Numbered from the stretch's first letter, positions 7,942-19,206 are shown. The stretch is DNA of 64,000 nucleotides from Microbacterium sp. No. 7 (GCF_001314225.1 NZ_CP012697.1:1674001-1738000), one strand, 5' to 3'. Program-made: numbers and translations. The notes: generated from the sequence alone by a model not told the origin.

Positions 7942-8980
7942 GAACAAGGCCGAGAACAAGCACCGCGTGGATCTCGACGTCGAGCGGGGGATCGCACCGG
8001 GCCTGGTCGCCAAGACCAAGAAGCGGCTGGTCATCGCCTCCGGGCGTTCGCACGAGGCGCTCGCCGTCGACGTGGCGGAGGCGCTCGGCACCGAGCTCGT
8101 GCCCACGGAGCACCGCACGTTCGCCTCGGGCGAGGTGCTCACGCGCTTCGAGGTGTCGATCCGCGGCTGCGACGTCTTCCTCGTGCAGTCGTTCGGCCCG
8201 CCCGTCAACGAGTGGCTGATGGAGCTGCTGATCATGCTCGACGCCGCCAAGCGCGCGTCGGCCAAGCGCATCACGGTCGTCGCCCCCTACTACCCGTACT
8301 CCCGCCAGGACAAGAAGGGCCGCGGCCGCGAGCCCATCTCGGCGCGTCTGGTCGCCGACCTGCTGAAGACCGCGGGCGCCAACCGGGTCATGAGCGTCGA
8401 CCTGCACGCGGCGCAGATCCAGGGCTTCTTCAACGGCCCCGTCGACCACCTGTTCGCCAAGCCCGTGCTGCTCGACTACTTCGAGAAGAACCTGTCGGAG
8501 GGCGACCGCGCCAAGCTCACGGTCGTCTCGCCCGACACGGGCCGCGTGCGCGTCGCCGACACGTGGTCGGACAGCCTCGACGCGCCGCTCGCGATCATCC
8601 ACAAGCGCCGCGACCCCAACGTCGCCAACCAGGTGACCGTGAACGAGATCGTCGGCCACGTGGGGGGCCGGGTCTGCCTGCTCGTCGACGACATGATCGA
8701 CACCGGCGGCACGATCGTCAAGGCCGCCCAGGCGCTCAAGGCCAACGGCGCCGAGCGCGTCATCGTCGCCGCGACGCACGCCGTGTTCAGCGCTCCGGCG
8801 ACCGATCGGCTGCAGGACGCCTCGATCGACGAGGTCGTCGTCACCGACACGATCCCGCTGCCCGACGAGAAGCGCTTCCCGGGCCTGACGGTCCTGCCGA
8901 TCGCGCCGCTGCTGGCGCGCGCCATCCGCGAGGTGTTCGAGGACGGCTCGGTCACGAGCATGTTCGACGGCGCGGCCTGA
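7928..8980 (+). CDS. prs: Ribose-phosphate pyrophosphokinase
   Basis: 350 residues; makes PRPP from ribose-5-phosphate and ATP for nucleotide, histidine and tryptophan synthesis. Visible motifs: RSHEALAVDVAEALG, FASGEVLTRF, the catalytic flexible loop region APYYPYSRQDKKGRGREPIS, SVDLHAAQIQGFF, and the PRPP loop VCLLVDDMIDTGGTI. The N-terminal 30 residues (basic, MARNKNKAENKHRV...) are extra compared with the usual 310-330-residue core and may be actinobacterial. The ATG at 7928 lies inside the end of glmU, implying translational coupling. A strong hairpin follows 10 bases after the stop. Confidence 0.96.
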   Translation: MARNKNKAENKHRVDLDVERGIAPGLVAKTKKRLVIASGRSHEALAVDVAEALGTELVPTEHRTFASGEVLTRFEVSIRGCDVFLVQSFGPPVNEWLMELLIMLDAAKRASAKRITVVAPYYPYSRQDKKGRGREPISARLVADLLKTAGANRVMSVDLHAAQIQGFFNGPVDHLFAKPVLLDYFEKNLSEGDRAKLTVVSPDTGRVRVADTWSDSLDAPLAIIHKRRDPNVANQVTVNEIVGHVGGRVCLLVDDMIDTGGTIVKAAQALKANGAERVIVAATHAVFSAPATDRLQDASIDEVVVTDTIPLPDEKRFPGLTVLPIAPLLARAIREVFEDGSVTSMFDGAA

Positions 8981-8990
8981 GGCATCTCGC

Positions 8991-9020
8991 GCGCGGCGCC
9001 GGGTTTTCCCGGTGCCGCGC
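8991..9020 (+). terminator. Hairpin after prs
   Basis: A 13-bp stem (8991-9003 with 9008-9020, one G-T pair) closed by a TTTT loop, ten bases past the prs stop. No T-tract follows. It probably ends the glmU-prs transcript. Confidence 0.75.
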
Positions 9021-9044
9021 CGGGGACGTGTCGGCGCCCCGACC

Positions 9045-9050
9045 TAGACT
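9045..9050 (+). promoter_or_regulatory. -10 box for the P-type ATPase gene (leaderless start)
   Basis: TAGACT followed by six bases and then the ATG at 9057. The spacing places the first transcribed base at or next to the start codon. Confidence 0.65.
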
Positions 9051-9056
9051 CTGTGC

Positions 9057-11759
<2,703 letters not shown>

Positions 11760-11886
11760 GTCCGCCACAGGATGCCTCGTGGATGCGGCGGTTAGCGTGG
11801 TCGCACCACCACCCGCCACCGCGCCGGCCCCGGGCCGGTTCGACGGAGGCACGACCGCTGAGGCACGACTGAAGGAGAGCAGCATC
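11760..11886. other. Intergenic region before the flavin lipoprotein gene
   Basis: 127 bases. It holds GTTAGCGTGG at about 11792, a possible weak -10 region, and the CTGAAGGAGAGCAG ribosome site of the next gene. No hairpin or repeat was seen. Confidence 0.4.
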
Positions 11887-12411
11887 ATGATCCGCACCCA
11901 CGCCGTACCCCGCCCCCTCCGCACCGGAGCCGCTCTCGTGTCGGTCGCCGGCATCGTGCTCGTCGCCGCCGGCTGCGCCCAGACCGCCGACGAGGCGATC
12001 GCCGACGGCGACGCCACGACGCAGGCGCCCTCGGCCGCCGTGACCGAGACCGACGAGGCGACGACCGAGACCGAGACCGCCGAGCCGACCGGAGAGGCGG
12101 CCTCGAGCGGCAGCATCTACACCGACGGCACCTACTCCGCCGAGGGCTCCTACGCGACGCCCGAGACCGTCGAGACCGTGTCGGTCACCATCACCCTCGA
12201 GGGCGACGTCGTCACGGCCGTGGAGGTCGTCGGCGATCCGCAGACGCGCGAGTCGGTGCAGTACCAGTCGCAGTTCATCGGCGGCATCTCCGACGCCGTC
12301 GTCGGCCAGCGCATCGACGAGCTGTCGGTCTCGCGCGTCGCCGGCTCGTCGCTCACGAGCGGCGGGTTCAACGCCGCGCTCGAGACGATCAAGTCCGAGG
12401 CCGCCGCGTGA
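11887..12411 (+). CDS. FMN-binding domain lipoprotein
   Basis: 174 residues with a lipoprotein signal (basic RTHAVPRPLRTG, hydrophobic core, lipobox LVAAGC). A Thr/Glu-rich linker leads to an FMN_bind domain: YTDGTYSAEGSYATPETVET, VSVTITLEGDVVTAVEVVGD and the end VAGSSLTSGGFNAALETIKSEA. In this family FMN is attached covalently to a Thr/Ser of an SGAT-like motif by ApbE; LTSGG is the candidate site. It is probably an outside electron carrier fed by the membrane reductase two genes down. The ApbE gene overlaps its stop by 4 bases, strongly supporting that link. The start follows GAAGGAG. Confidence 0.87.
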   Translation: MIRTHAVPRPLRTGAALVSVAGIVLVAAGCAQTADEAIADGDATTQAPSAAVTETDEATTETETAEPTGEAASSGSIYTDGTYSAEGSYATPETVETVSVTITLEGDVVTAVEVVGDPQTRESVQYQSQFIGGISDAVVGQRIDELSVSRVAGSSLTSGGFNAALETIKSEAAA

Positions 12412-13286
12412 GCGTGCGCGCCGACGTGTCGCAGTGGGAGCTCGACGCGATCGGCACACGCTGGCAGGTGCAGACGTTCGACGTGCTCTCCGACACGGCG
12501 CGCGACGCGGTGCGCGGGCTCATCGACGCCTTCGACCGCGACTGGTCGCGGTTCCGCGACGACTCTCTCGTGAGCGCCCTGGCGCGAGGCGCGGGCGTCG
12601 TCGCCGCGCCGCCCGACACGCGCGCCCTCCTCGACACGTACGCCGCCCTCGCCGAGGCGACCGCGGGCGCCGTCAACCCGCTCGTCGGCGACGCGCTCGC
12701 GCGGCGCGGCTACGACGCCGCCTACCGGTTCGTCGACCAGGGCGCCGAGGCGGCGCCGTCCGACTGGCGCACACGGCTCGCGTGGACCGACGACAGCCTG
12801 CTGCTGACCGAGCCCGCGACCCTCGACGTCGGTGCGATCGGCAAGGGCCGGCTCGTCGACCACGTCGCGAGCCTCGTCGCCCAATGGGCCGAGGGCCCCG
12901 TCGTGGTCGACGCCGGCGGCGACATCGTCGTGCGCGACGGGCACGAGCGCATCGCCCTGGAACATCCCTACGACACCTCGCGCGCGATCGGCGTGTGGGA
13001 GGTGACGGATGCCGCCCTGTGCGCCTCGGCCACCAACCGCCGGGCGTGGGGCGACGGCCTGCACCACGTGCTCGACGCGCGCACCGGCGAGCCCGTGCGG
13101 CGCATCGCCGCGACCTGGGCGGTCGCGCACGACGCGATGACCGCCGACGCCGTCGCGACGGCGCTGTTCTTCGACGGCGGACCCGAGATCGCCGCCGAGT
13201 GGGACGCATCGTGGGTGCGCATGACGACGGACGGCCGCGTCGACTGGTCGCCACGCTGCGACGCCGAGCTCTTCCTCTCGCGCTGA
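12408..13286 (+). CDS. apbE: ApbE-family FAD:protein FMN transferase
   Basis: 292 residues. ApbE features: AIGTRWQVQTFD near the N-terminus, FDRDWSRFRDDSLVSAL, the LDVGAIGKGRLVDHVA motif and VVVDAGGDIVVRDG, and the C-terminal AVAHDAMTADAVATALF with the metal-binding Asp/Thr. It transfers FMN from FAD to a Ser/Thr of partner proteins. The GTG start overlaps the upstream FMN-binding lipoprotein by 4 bases (GTGA), giving it an obvious substrate. No signal peptide is evident, so flavinylation may precede export or the N-terminus may be atypical. Confidence 0.9.
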   Translation: MSVRADVSQWELDAIGTRWQVQTFDVLSDTARDAVRGLIDAFDRDWSRFRDDSLVSALARGAGVVAAPPDTRALLDTYAALAEATAGAVNPLVGDALARRGYDAAYRFVDQGAEAAPSDWRTRLAWTDDSLLLTEPATLDVGAIGKGRLVDHVASLVAQWAEGPVVVDAGGDIVVRDGHERIALEHPYDTSRAIGVWEVTDAALCASATNRRAWGDGLHHVLDARTGEPVRRIAATWAVAHDAMTADAVATALFFDGGPEIAAEWDASWVRMTTDGRVDWSPRCDAELFLSR

Positions 13287-13294
13287 CGGCGATC

Positions 13295-13330
13295 CGCCGC
13301 GCCGACCCCCTACGCCGCGCCGACCCCCTA
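13295..13330. repeat. Exact tandem repeat, 2 x 18 bp
   Basis: Two perfect copies of CGCCGCGCCGACCCCCTA in the gap between apbE and the next gene, directly before the TAGGAG ribosome site. It looks like a recent slippage duplication. Confidence 0.9.
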
Positions 13331-13344
13331 CGGTAGGAGTCATC

Positions 13345-14916
13345 ATGAGAGCCGTCGTCATCGCGGCCAACCGCCTGCTCGCCGTCACCGGCCGCATCTC
13401 GATGTACCGGCTCACGCTCCTCGCGCTCGCCGTGCTCACGGTCGCCTCGATCGGCGTGTCGCTGTTCGGCCTCGTCGCCCCCGGGCCCGGCGAGCTCCTC
13501 GCCGCCATCGCCGTGCTCGGCGGCGCCTGCGCGGTCGCCGACGTGGTCGGCCACCGGATCGTGCGGCGCGCGTGGCGGCCCGAGTCCACCTTCATCACGG
13601 CCGCGATCCTCGTGTTCGTGCTGCGGCCCACGCTCGATCCCGCGGGCCTGGCGGGCCTCGCGATCGCCGGCATCGCGGCATCCGCCTCGAAATACCTCCT
13701 CGTCTGGCGCGGACGGCACGTCTTCAACCCCGCCGCGCTGGGGGCGACCGTGCTGACGGTCGTCAGCCTGTGGGCGCCGCAGCTCGGCGCGTCGGCCTGG
13801 TGGGTCGGCACGCCCGTGCTTGCCGTGCCGCTCGTGCTGCTCGGCATCCTCGTCGTGCTGCGCACCGAGCGACCGCGCCTCGTCGTCGTGTTCCTCGTCG
13901 TCGCGGTCGCGACCGCGTTCATCCGCACCTCGCTGCAATACCGGCAGGCGGGGCTCGACATGGCGCCGGGGGAGCTGTTCTGGCAGATCCTGTGGTCGTC
14001 GCCGTTCCTCTTCCTCGGCGCGTTCATGCTCACCGAGCCGCTCACGCTGCCACCCCGGCGCGGGCAGCAGCTCGCGGTCGCGGCGCTCACCGGCATCCTC
14101 GCGGGATGGCCGATCTCCCTGGGCGAGATCACGCTCGGCCAGGAGCGCGCGCTGCTCGTGGGCAACCTCCTCGCCTTCGCCCTCGCCTTCGCGGCGCGCG
14201 GATCGGCGCGACTGATCCTCGTCGACCGGCGCGAGCTGACCCCCACGGTGCGGGAGCTCACCTTCCGCGCCGACGGCGCGCTGCGCTTCGCACCCGGGCA
14301 GTTCCTCGAGCTGGAGGTGCCGCACGCGCGTCCCGACGCCCGCGGCACGCGTCGCGAGTTCAGCCTCGTGTCGGCCCCCGAGGAGCTGCCGCTCGTCAGC
14401 ATCGCCCTGCGCGAGAGCGCGTCGGGCGACGGCCGCGCCTCCAGCTACAAGCGGGCACTCGCGCAGGTCGCGCCGGGAGACGCGCTGCCCGTCACGGGCG
14501 TGTGGGGCGACTTCGTGCTGCCGGCGCGCGCCGAGGCGCCCGTGCTGATGATGGCCGCGGGCATCGGCGTGACCCCTTTCGTGTCGCAGCTGCGGCACGC
14601 GCGGCTCGCCGCGCAGCAGCGCGACATCGTGCTCGTCTACGTCGCGCCGCGCGCCGACGAGCTCGCCTTCCGCGACGAGATCGCCGCCTCGGGCATGCCC
14701 GTCGTCGTCTACACGCCCGACGAGCCCCCCGCGCTGCCCGCGCACTGGCGCTGGGCCGGCGGCTCCCGCATCGACGCCGAGGGCCTCGTACAGGCGGTGC
14801 CCGACATCGCCGCCCGGCACGCGTACGTCTCCGGCCCGCCGACGCTCATCGCCGCGCTCACCCCCGCCCTGCGCCGCGCGAGATCGCTCACGACCGACGC
14901 GTTCGCGGGGTACTGA
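13345..14916 (+). CDS. RnfD/NqrB-like membrane domain fused to ferredoxin-NAD(P) reductase
   Basis: 523 residues. Residues 1 to about 285 form eight or nine membrane helices like RnfD/NqrB, with the conserved WRGRHVFNPAALGAT loop. From about residue 287 it reads as a ferredoxin reductase: FAPGQFLELEVP, the FAD site RREFSLVSAPEE, and the nucleotide-binding MMAAGIGVTPFVSQL. The fusion could take electrons from NAD(P)H and pass them through the membrane to the FMN lipoprotein encoded two genes upstream. The gap after apbE is 58 bases with its own AGGAG site. It is followed by a repeat-bearing intergenic region and a convergent kinase gene. Confidence 0.85.
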   Translation: MRAVVIAANRLLAVTGRISMYRLTLLALAVLTVASIGVSLFGLVAPGPGELLAAIAVLGGACAVADVVGHRIVRRAWRPESTFITAAILVFVLRPTLDPAGLAGLAIAGIAASASKYLLVWRGRHVFNPAALGATVLTVVSLWAPQLGASAWWVGTPVLAVPLVLLGILVVLRTERPRLVVVFLVVAVATAFIRTSLQYRQAGLDMAPGELFWQILWSSPFLFLGAFMLTEPLTLPPRRGQQLAVAALTGILAGWPISLGEITLGQERALLVGNLLAFALAFAARGSARLILVDRRELTPTVRELTFRADGALRFAPGQFLELEVPHARPDARGTRREFSLVSAPEELPLVSIALRESASGDGRASSYKRALAQVAPGDALPVTGVWGDFVLPARAEAPVLMMAAGIGVTPFVSQLRHARLAAQQRDIVLVYVAPRADELAFRDEIAASGMPVVVYTPDEPPALPAHWRWAGGSRIDAEGLVQAVPDIAARHAYVSGPPTLIAALTPALRRARSLTTDAFAGY

Positions 14917-15252
14917 ACGGCGGGGTCCCGCCCTCCGCGCCGTCGTCGACGCCCGCGCCCCGCTCCGCGCGGCCCGTCTCCGGATGTGCGCCATGCAGGA
15001 CGTTTTCGCGATCTCGGGCGTGTCGTGCGGTGCTCCGGCCGTCGAGCCCGGAAGCTCCTGCACGGCGCACGGGTCTGAGCCGGCATCCGCCGAGATCCCG
15101 GGCCTGTCGCCGACAGCACGGGCATCCGCAGGCATCCCGAGCCTGTCGCCGACAGCACGGGCGGTATGCCGGCATCCCGGGCCCGTGCGGCCGAAGAGCC
15201 AGTGCGGCGGCGGGGGCACAGTCCTCGGCGGCACCGGCCCGCGAGAGCCGCG
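14917..15252. repeat. Convergent intergenic region with 39-bp-period repeats
   Basis: 336 bases between two convergent genes. The core GCCTGTCGCCGACAGCACGG occurs exactly at 15102-15121 and 15141-15160 (period 39), each flanked by ATCCCG/GGC. A third partial copy (GGCATCCCGGGCCCGTGCGG) starts at 15171. Each core holds the small inverted repeat TGTCG/CGACA. No protein gene was found: the frames here lack ribosome sites. It may serve as a terminator or be a mobile palindromic repeat. Confidence 0.75.
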
Positions 15253-16710
15253 CTACGGCGCGGCGACGGGCGACGGGTCGTCCGGCCGCACGGGCAGGCG
15301 CACCTCGAAGGTCGTGGCGCCGGGGGCGCTGTCGACGCGAATGGTGCCGTGGTGGGCCGCGACGATCGCGCGTGCGATCGACAGGCCCAGCCCCGTGCCG
15401 CCCGACCGGCGGGCGCGCGAGCGGTCGGCGCGCGAGAAGCGCTCGAACAGCTCGCCCGCGACGGCCTCGTCGATGCCGGGGCCGTCGTCGTGCACGCGCA
15501 GCACCGCCCAGCCGTCGTCGACCGACACGCTCGTCGTGACCGTCGTCCCCGCCGGCGTGTGCACGCGCGCGTTGGCCAGCAGGTTCACGGCCACCTGGTG
15601 CAGGCGCGCCTCGTCGCCCGCCGTGACGACGGGCCGGTCGCCCACCTCGAGCACCCACTCGTGGTCGGGCCCGGCGGCGCGGGCGTCGGCGACGGCCTCG
15701 ATCGCGAGGCGCGTGAGGTCGACCGTCCCGACGACGAGCTCGGCGCCCTCGTCGAGCCGCGCGAGCAGCAGCAGGTCCTCGACGAGCGCGGTCATGCGCA
15801 CCGACTGCGCCTGGATGCGCTCGAGCGCCTCGGTCGTGGTCTGGCCGGCATCCGTGCCGTGCGCGAGCGCGCGCAGGCTCAGCTCGGAGTACCCGCGAAT
15901 GGATGCCAGGGGCGTGCGCAGCTCGTGGCTCGCGTCGGCCACGAAGGCGCGCATGCGCTCCTCGTTGCGCTGCCGCGCCGCGAGCGACTGGTCGACGTGG
16001 TCGAGCAGGGTGTTCAGGGCCGCCCCGACGCGGCCGATCTCGGTGCGCTCGTCGGCCTCGCTCGCGGGGACGCGCTCGGGGATCGACACCGCGCCCTCGG
16101 CCATCGGCAGCCCGGCGACCCTCGTGGCGGTGTCGGCGGCGGCGCGCAGCGGGGCGAGCGAGCGCCGGATGACGAGGCTGATCGCCGCGGCGAGCACGAG
16201 AAGCCCCGCGAGCGTCATCAGCCCCACGCTCGCGGCGATGCGCCCGAGCAGCGTGTTCAGCTCCGAGGTCGGCAGGCCGACGGCGACGAAGCCGCTCACC
16301 GTGTTGTGCACGCGCACGCGGTAGTCGCCGATGCCGTCGATCGTGAGCGGACCCCACCCCGAGGGCTCGATCTCGGCCACGATCCCGGAGAGCTCGTCGT
16401 CCGTGAGCGAGACGAGCGCGCCGCCGTCGGCGACGTAGGCGCCCGAGGGGCCCACGAGACTCTTCATCACGACGAGCGTCCCCTCGTCGTGATGCCCCGA
16501 CGAGAGCACCTCGTCGGCCGTCATCGTCGGCCCGATGGGGGGCATGCGCGCCGCGGCCTGCGTGATCTGCGCGTCGAGGTTCTCGGCCATGATCGTGCGC
16601 AGCGCGGCGCCCGTGGCCAGTGCGACGACGACGAGGATGAGCGAGACGACGCCCACGACCAGCACGATGAGGCGGGTCTGCAGGCGCCACGGCGCGCGGC
16701 GTCTGGTCAC
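15253..16710 (-). CDS. Two-component sensor histidine kinase
   Basis: 485 residues. Two membrane helices (LIVLVVGVVSLILVVVALAT near residue 15 and LMTLAGLLVLAAAISLVI near 165) bracket an extracytoplasmic sensor of about 130 residues. HAMP region, then the H box DASHELRTPLASIRGYSE (His262), N box VAVNLLANARVHTP, G boxes VHDDGPGID and GGTGLGLSIARAI. It is most like the TrcS/TcrY group next to OmpR-type regulators; the signal is unknown. The GTG start overlaps the regulator's stop by 4 bases, so both are made from one transcript. Confidence 0.92.
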   Translation of the reverse strand: MTRRRAPWRLQTRLIVLVVGVVSLILVVVALATGAALRTIMAENLDAQITQAAARMPPIGPTMTADEVLSSGHHDEGTLVVMKSLVGPSGAYVADGGALVSLTDDELSGIVAEIEPSGWGPLTIDGIGDYRVRVHNTVSGFVAVGLPTSELNTLLGRIAASVGLMTLAGLLVLAAAISLVIRRSLAPLRAAADTATRVAGLPMAEGAVSIPERVPASEADERTEIGRVGAALNTLLDHVDQSLAARQRNEERMRAFVADASHELRTPLASIRGYSELSLRALAHGTDAGQTTTEALERIQAQSVRMTALVEDLLLLARLDEGAELVVGTVDLTRLAIEAVADARAAGPDHEWVLEVGDRPVVTAGDEARLHQVAVNLLANARVHTPAGTTVTTSVSVDDGWAVLRVHDDGPGIDEAVAGELFERFSRADRSRARRSGGTGLGLSIARAIVAAHHGTIRVDSAPGATTFEVRLPVRPDDPSPVAAP

Positions 16711-17441
16711 TGCGGGGCTTTGATCACGTAGCCGACGCCGCGCACGGTATGGATGAGGGGCTCGCGGCCCGCGTCGATCTTCTTGCGCAGGTACGAGATG
16801 TAGAGCTCGACGACCGACGAGCGCCCGCCGAAGTCGTAGTTCCACACGCGGTCGAGGATCTGCGCCTTCGACATCACGCGCCGGGCGTTGCGCATGAGGA
16901 AGCGCAGCAGCTCGAACTCCGTCGCCGTCAGCTCGATCTCCTCGCCGTCGCGGATCACCTCGTGCGAGTCCTCGTTGAGGCTGAGGTCGCCCACGCGCAG
17001 GATCGGGTCGGCGCCGCCCGCGGTCGCGGCGCCGGCGCGGCGCACGAGGCCGCGCAGGCGTGCGACGACCTCCTCGAGGCTGAACGGCTTGGTCACGTAG
17101 TCGTCGCCGCCCGCGGTGAGGCCCGCGATGCGGTCGGCGACGGCGTCCTTCGCGGTCAGGAAGAGCACGGGCACGTCGTTGCCGCCCTGGCGCAGGCGCT
17201 GCAGCACGGCCATCCCGTCGAGGTCGGGCATCATGATGTCGAGCACGAGCGCATCGGGCTCGAACTCGCGCACGGTCTGCAGCGCCTCGAAGCCGCTCGC
17301 GGCCGTGCGCACGTCCCAGCCCTCCATGCGCAGGGCCATCGAGAGCAGGTCGGTGAGCATCTGCTCGTCGTCGACGACGAGCACCCGCAGGGCGGAGCCG
17401 TCGGGACGGCGCAGGGGAGTGGAGGTGGTCGTGTCGGTCAT
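16707..17441 (-). CDS. OmpR-family response regulator
   Basis: 244 residues. The receiver has the acidic pair VLVVDDEQ, the phosphorylated Asp68 in DALVLDIMMPDLDG, VLFLTAKDA and the KPFSLEEVVARL lysine. The C-terminal winged helix reads LTATEFELLRFLMRNARRVM and VELYISYLRKKID...HTVRGVGYVIK. It controls transcription in response to the overlapping kinase. Two in-frame ATGs exist (17441 and 17450); I chose 17441 because GGGTGG precedes it. The upstream ACAACAAT could be a -10 region. Confidence 0.93.
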   Translation of the reverse strand: MTDTTTSTPLRRPDGSALRVLVVDDEQMLTDLLSMALRMEGWDVRTAASGFEALQTVREFEPDALVLDIMMPDLDGMAVLQRLRQGGNDVPVLFLTAKDAVADRIAGLTAGGDDYVTKPFSLEEVVARLRGLVRRAGAATAGGADPILRVGDLSLNEDSHEVIRDGEEIELTATEFELLRFLMRNARRVMSKAQILDRVWNYDFGGRSSVVELYISYLRKKIDAGREPLIHTVRGVGYVIKAPQ

Positions 17442-17530
17442 GCCACCCATTGTTGTCCGCGAGCTATGGGATTCCTATGGATGCCACTATGCGCGGGCTG
17501 TGAGTCCGCCGAGGCGGCACCCCGCCGTCT

Positions 17531-19006
17531 TCAGTGCGTGTCCTCGGCCTCGATCTCGGTGCGGTCGCCCGACCACAGCGTGTGGAACGTGCCCGGACGG
17601 TCGACGCGGCGGTAGGTGTGCGCGCCGAAGAAGTCGCGCTGGCCCTGGATGAGCGCGGCGGGCAGCCGGTCGGCGCGCAGCCCGTCGTAGTAGGCGAGCG
17701 ACGACGAGAACGCGGGTGCGGGGACGCCGACCGACGCCGCGGTCGCGACGACGTGCCGCCACGCGTCCTGCGCGCGGCCGAGCGCCTCGACGAAGTACGG
17801 CGCCGTCAGCAGCACGGGCAGCTCCGGCGCGGCGTCGTAGGCGTCGGCGATGCGGTTGAGGAACTGCGCGCGGATGATGCAGCCGCCGCGCCAGATCTTC
17901 GAGACGGCGCCGAGGTCGATGTCCCAGCCGAACTGCGCGGCGCCCGCGCGGATCTCGTCGAACCCCTGCGAGTAGGCGACGATCTTCGACGCGTAGAGCG
18001 CGAGGCGCACCTGCTCGACGAACAGGCCGGCGTCGTCCACGGCGAACGCCTCCGGCGACGGGCCGGGCAGCTCGCCGGCGACGTCGCGCTGCTCGCGGTG
18101 GCTCGACAGCGAGCGGGCGAACGTCGCCTCCGCGATGCCGGAGACCGGCACGCCGAGGTCGAGGGCGGTCTGCACCGTCCACGCGCCCGTGCCCTTGGCG
18201 CCGGCCTCGTCGACGATCACGTCGACGAGCGGACGGCCCGTGGCGGCGTCGGTCTGGCGCAGCACCTCGGCGGTGATCTCGATGAGGTAGCTGTCGAGCT
18301 CGCCGCTGTTCCACGCGGCGAACACGTCGGCGATCTCGGCGGGCGTCTTGCCCGTGCCGCGGCGGATCAGGTCGTAGGCCTCGGCGATGAGCTGCATGTC
18401 GGCGTACTCGATGCCGTTGTGCACCATCTTGACGAAGTGGCCCGCGCCGTCGTGGCCGACGTGCGTGACGCACGGCTCGCCCTCCGCGACGGCCGCGATC
18501 GAGCGCAGGATGGGGCCGAGCGTGACCCACGACTCGTCGGGGCCGCCGGGCATGAGCGACGGACCCCGCAGCGCACCCTCCTCGCCGCCCGAGACGCCCA
18601 TGCCGACGTAGTTGAACCCGCGGTCGCGCACGGCCTTCTCACGGCGGATCGTGTCGGTGAACAGGGAGTTGCCGCCGTCGACGATGATGTCGCCCGGCTC
18701 GAACACGTTCATCAGCTCGTCGATGACGGCATCCGTCGGTCCGCCCGCCTTGACCATGATGATCGCGGTGCGCGGGCGCTGCAGGCTCGCGGCGAACTCG
18801 GCGTACGAGAAGGCGGGCACGAAGCCGGCCTCGGGGTGCGCCTGGACCAGCTCGTCGGTCTTCGACCGCGACCGGTTGAACACTGCGACCGTGTTGCCCT
18901 CGCGGCTCGCGAGGTTGCGGGCGAGGTTCGAGCCCATCACGGCGAGTCCGACGACTCCGATGTTCGCCTGTGCGCCGGCGTTCTCTGTGCGGGGGGCGTC
19001 TGTCAC
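17531..19006 (-). CDS. gnd: 6-phosphogluconate dehydrogenase, decarboxylating
   Basis: 491 residues. N-terminal Rossmann fold (IGVVGLAVMGSNLARNLASR), the coenzyme contact AVFNRSRSKTDELV, the catalytic loop VGMGVSGGEEGALRGPSLMPGG and FVKMVHNGIEYADMQLIAE with the catalytic lysine, then the all-helical C-terminal domain with IWRGGCIIRAQFLN. It oxidises 6-phosphogluconate to ribulose-5-phosphate, producing NADPH or NADH. The GTG start follows GAGGAG. It diverges from the gluconate permease and kinase genes across a regulatory gap; together they take up, phosphorylate and oxidise gluconate. Confidence 0.97.
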   Translation of the reverse strand: MTDAPRTENAGAQANIGVVGLAVMGSNLARNLASREGNTVAVFNRSRSKTDELVQAHPEAGFVPAFSYAEFAASLQRPRTAIIMVKAGGPTDAVIDELMNVFEPGDIIVDGGNSLFTDTIRREKAVRDRGFNYVGMGVSGGEEGALRGPSLMPGGPDESWVTLGPILRSIAAVAEGEPCVTHVGHDGAGHFVKMVHNGIEYADMQLIAEAYDLIRRGTGKTPAEIADVFAAWNSGELDSYLIEITAEVLRQTDAATGRPLVDVIVDEAGAKGTGAWTVQTALDLGVPVSGIAEATFARSLSSHREQRDVAGELPGPSPEAFAVDDAGLFVEQVRLALYASKIVAYSQGFDEIRAGAAQFGWDIDLGAVSKIWRGGCIIRAQFLNRIADAYDAAPELPVLLTAPYFVEALGRAQDAWRHVVATAASVGVPAPAFSSSLAYYDGLRADRLPAALIQGQRDFFGAHTYRRVDRPGTFHTLWSGDRTEIEAEDTH

Positions 19007-19091
19007 GGGTTCTCCTCGAGCGTGCTTCCAATACGGCGGCGTCGGGTCAAGAGTAGCGGCCCGGTCTCGGTGCGAACCACGAGCGGCCTCG

Positions 19092-19120
19092 TTGACGACG
19101 ATCGTTCTGAGCGCTAATCT
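19092..19120 (+). promoter_or_regulatory. Promoter for gluconate permease operon
   Basis: TTGACG (19092-19097), a 17-base spacer and TAATCT (19115-19120): a good sigma-70-type promoter reading toward gntP. Transcription should begin near 19127, giving a leader of about 80 bases. Confidence 0.7.
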
Positions 19121-19131
19121 ACCCGGTTAAA

Positions 19132-19168
19132 ACCTACATAACTAGGTATCTGATCAAATAAATCTGAT
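19132..19168. promoter_or_regulatory. Candidate operator in the gntP leader
   Basis: An AT-rich island in very GC-rich DNA. It has the inverted repeat ACCTA(CATAAC)TAGGT at 19132-19147 and a direct repeat ATCTGAT at 19148-19154 and 19162-19168. It starts about 5 bases after the predicted transcription start, a classic repressor position. The FadR/GntR-type regulator encoded at 22144-22860 is the natural candidate to bind it. Confidence 0.55.
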
Positions 19169-19206
19169 GTAAGGATGCATCGAGTCGATGAAGACGAGGC
19201 ACGCCC

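Noticed and set aside
14985..15250. Short genes in the gap after the RnfD-fusion gene
   Set aside because: Frames with ATG starts (for example 14984) lack ribosome sites and run across the repeats into antisense of the kinase gene.
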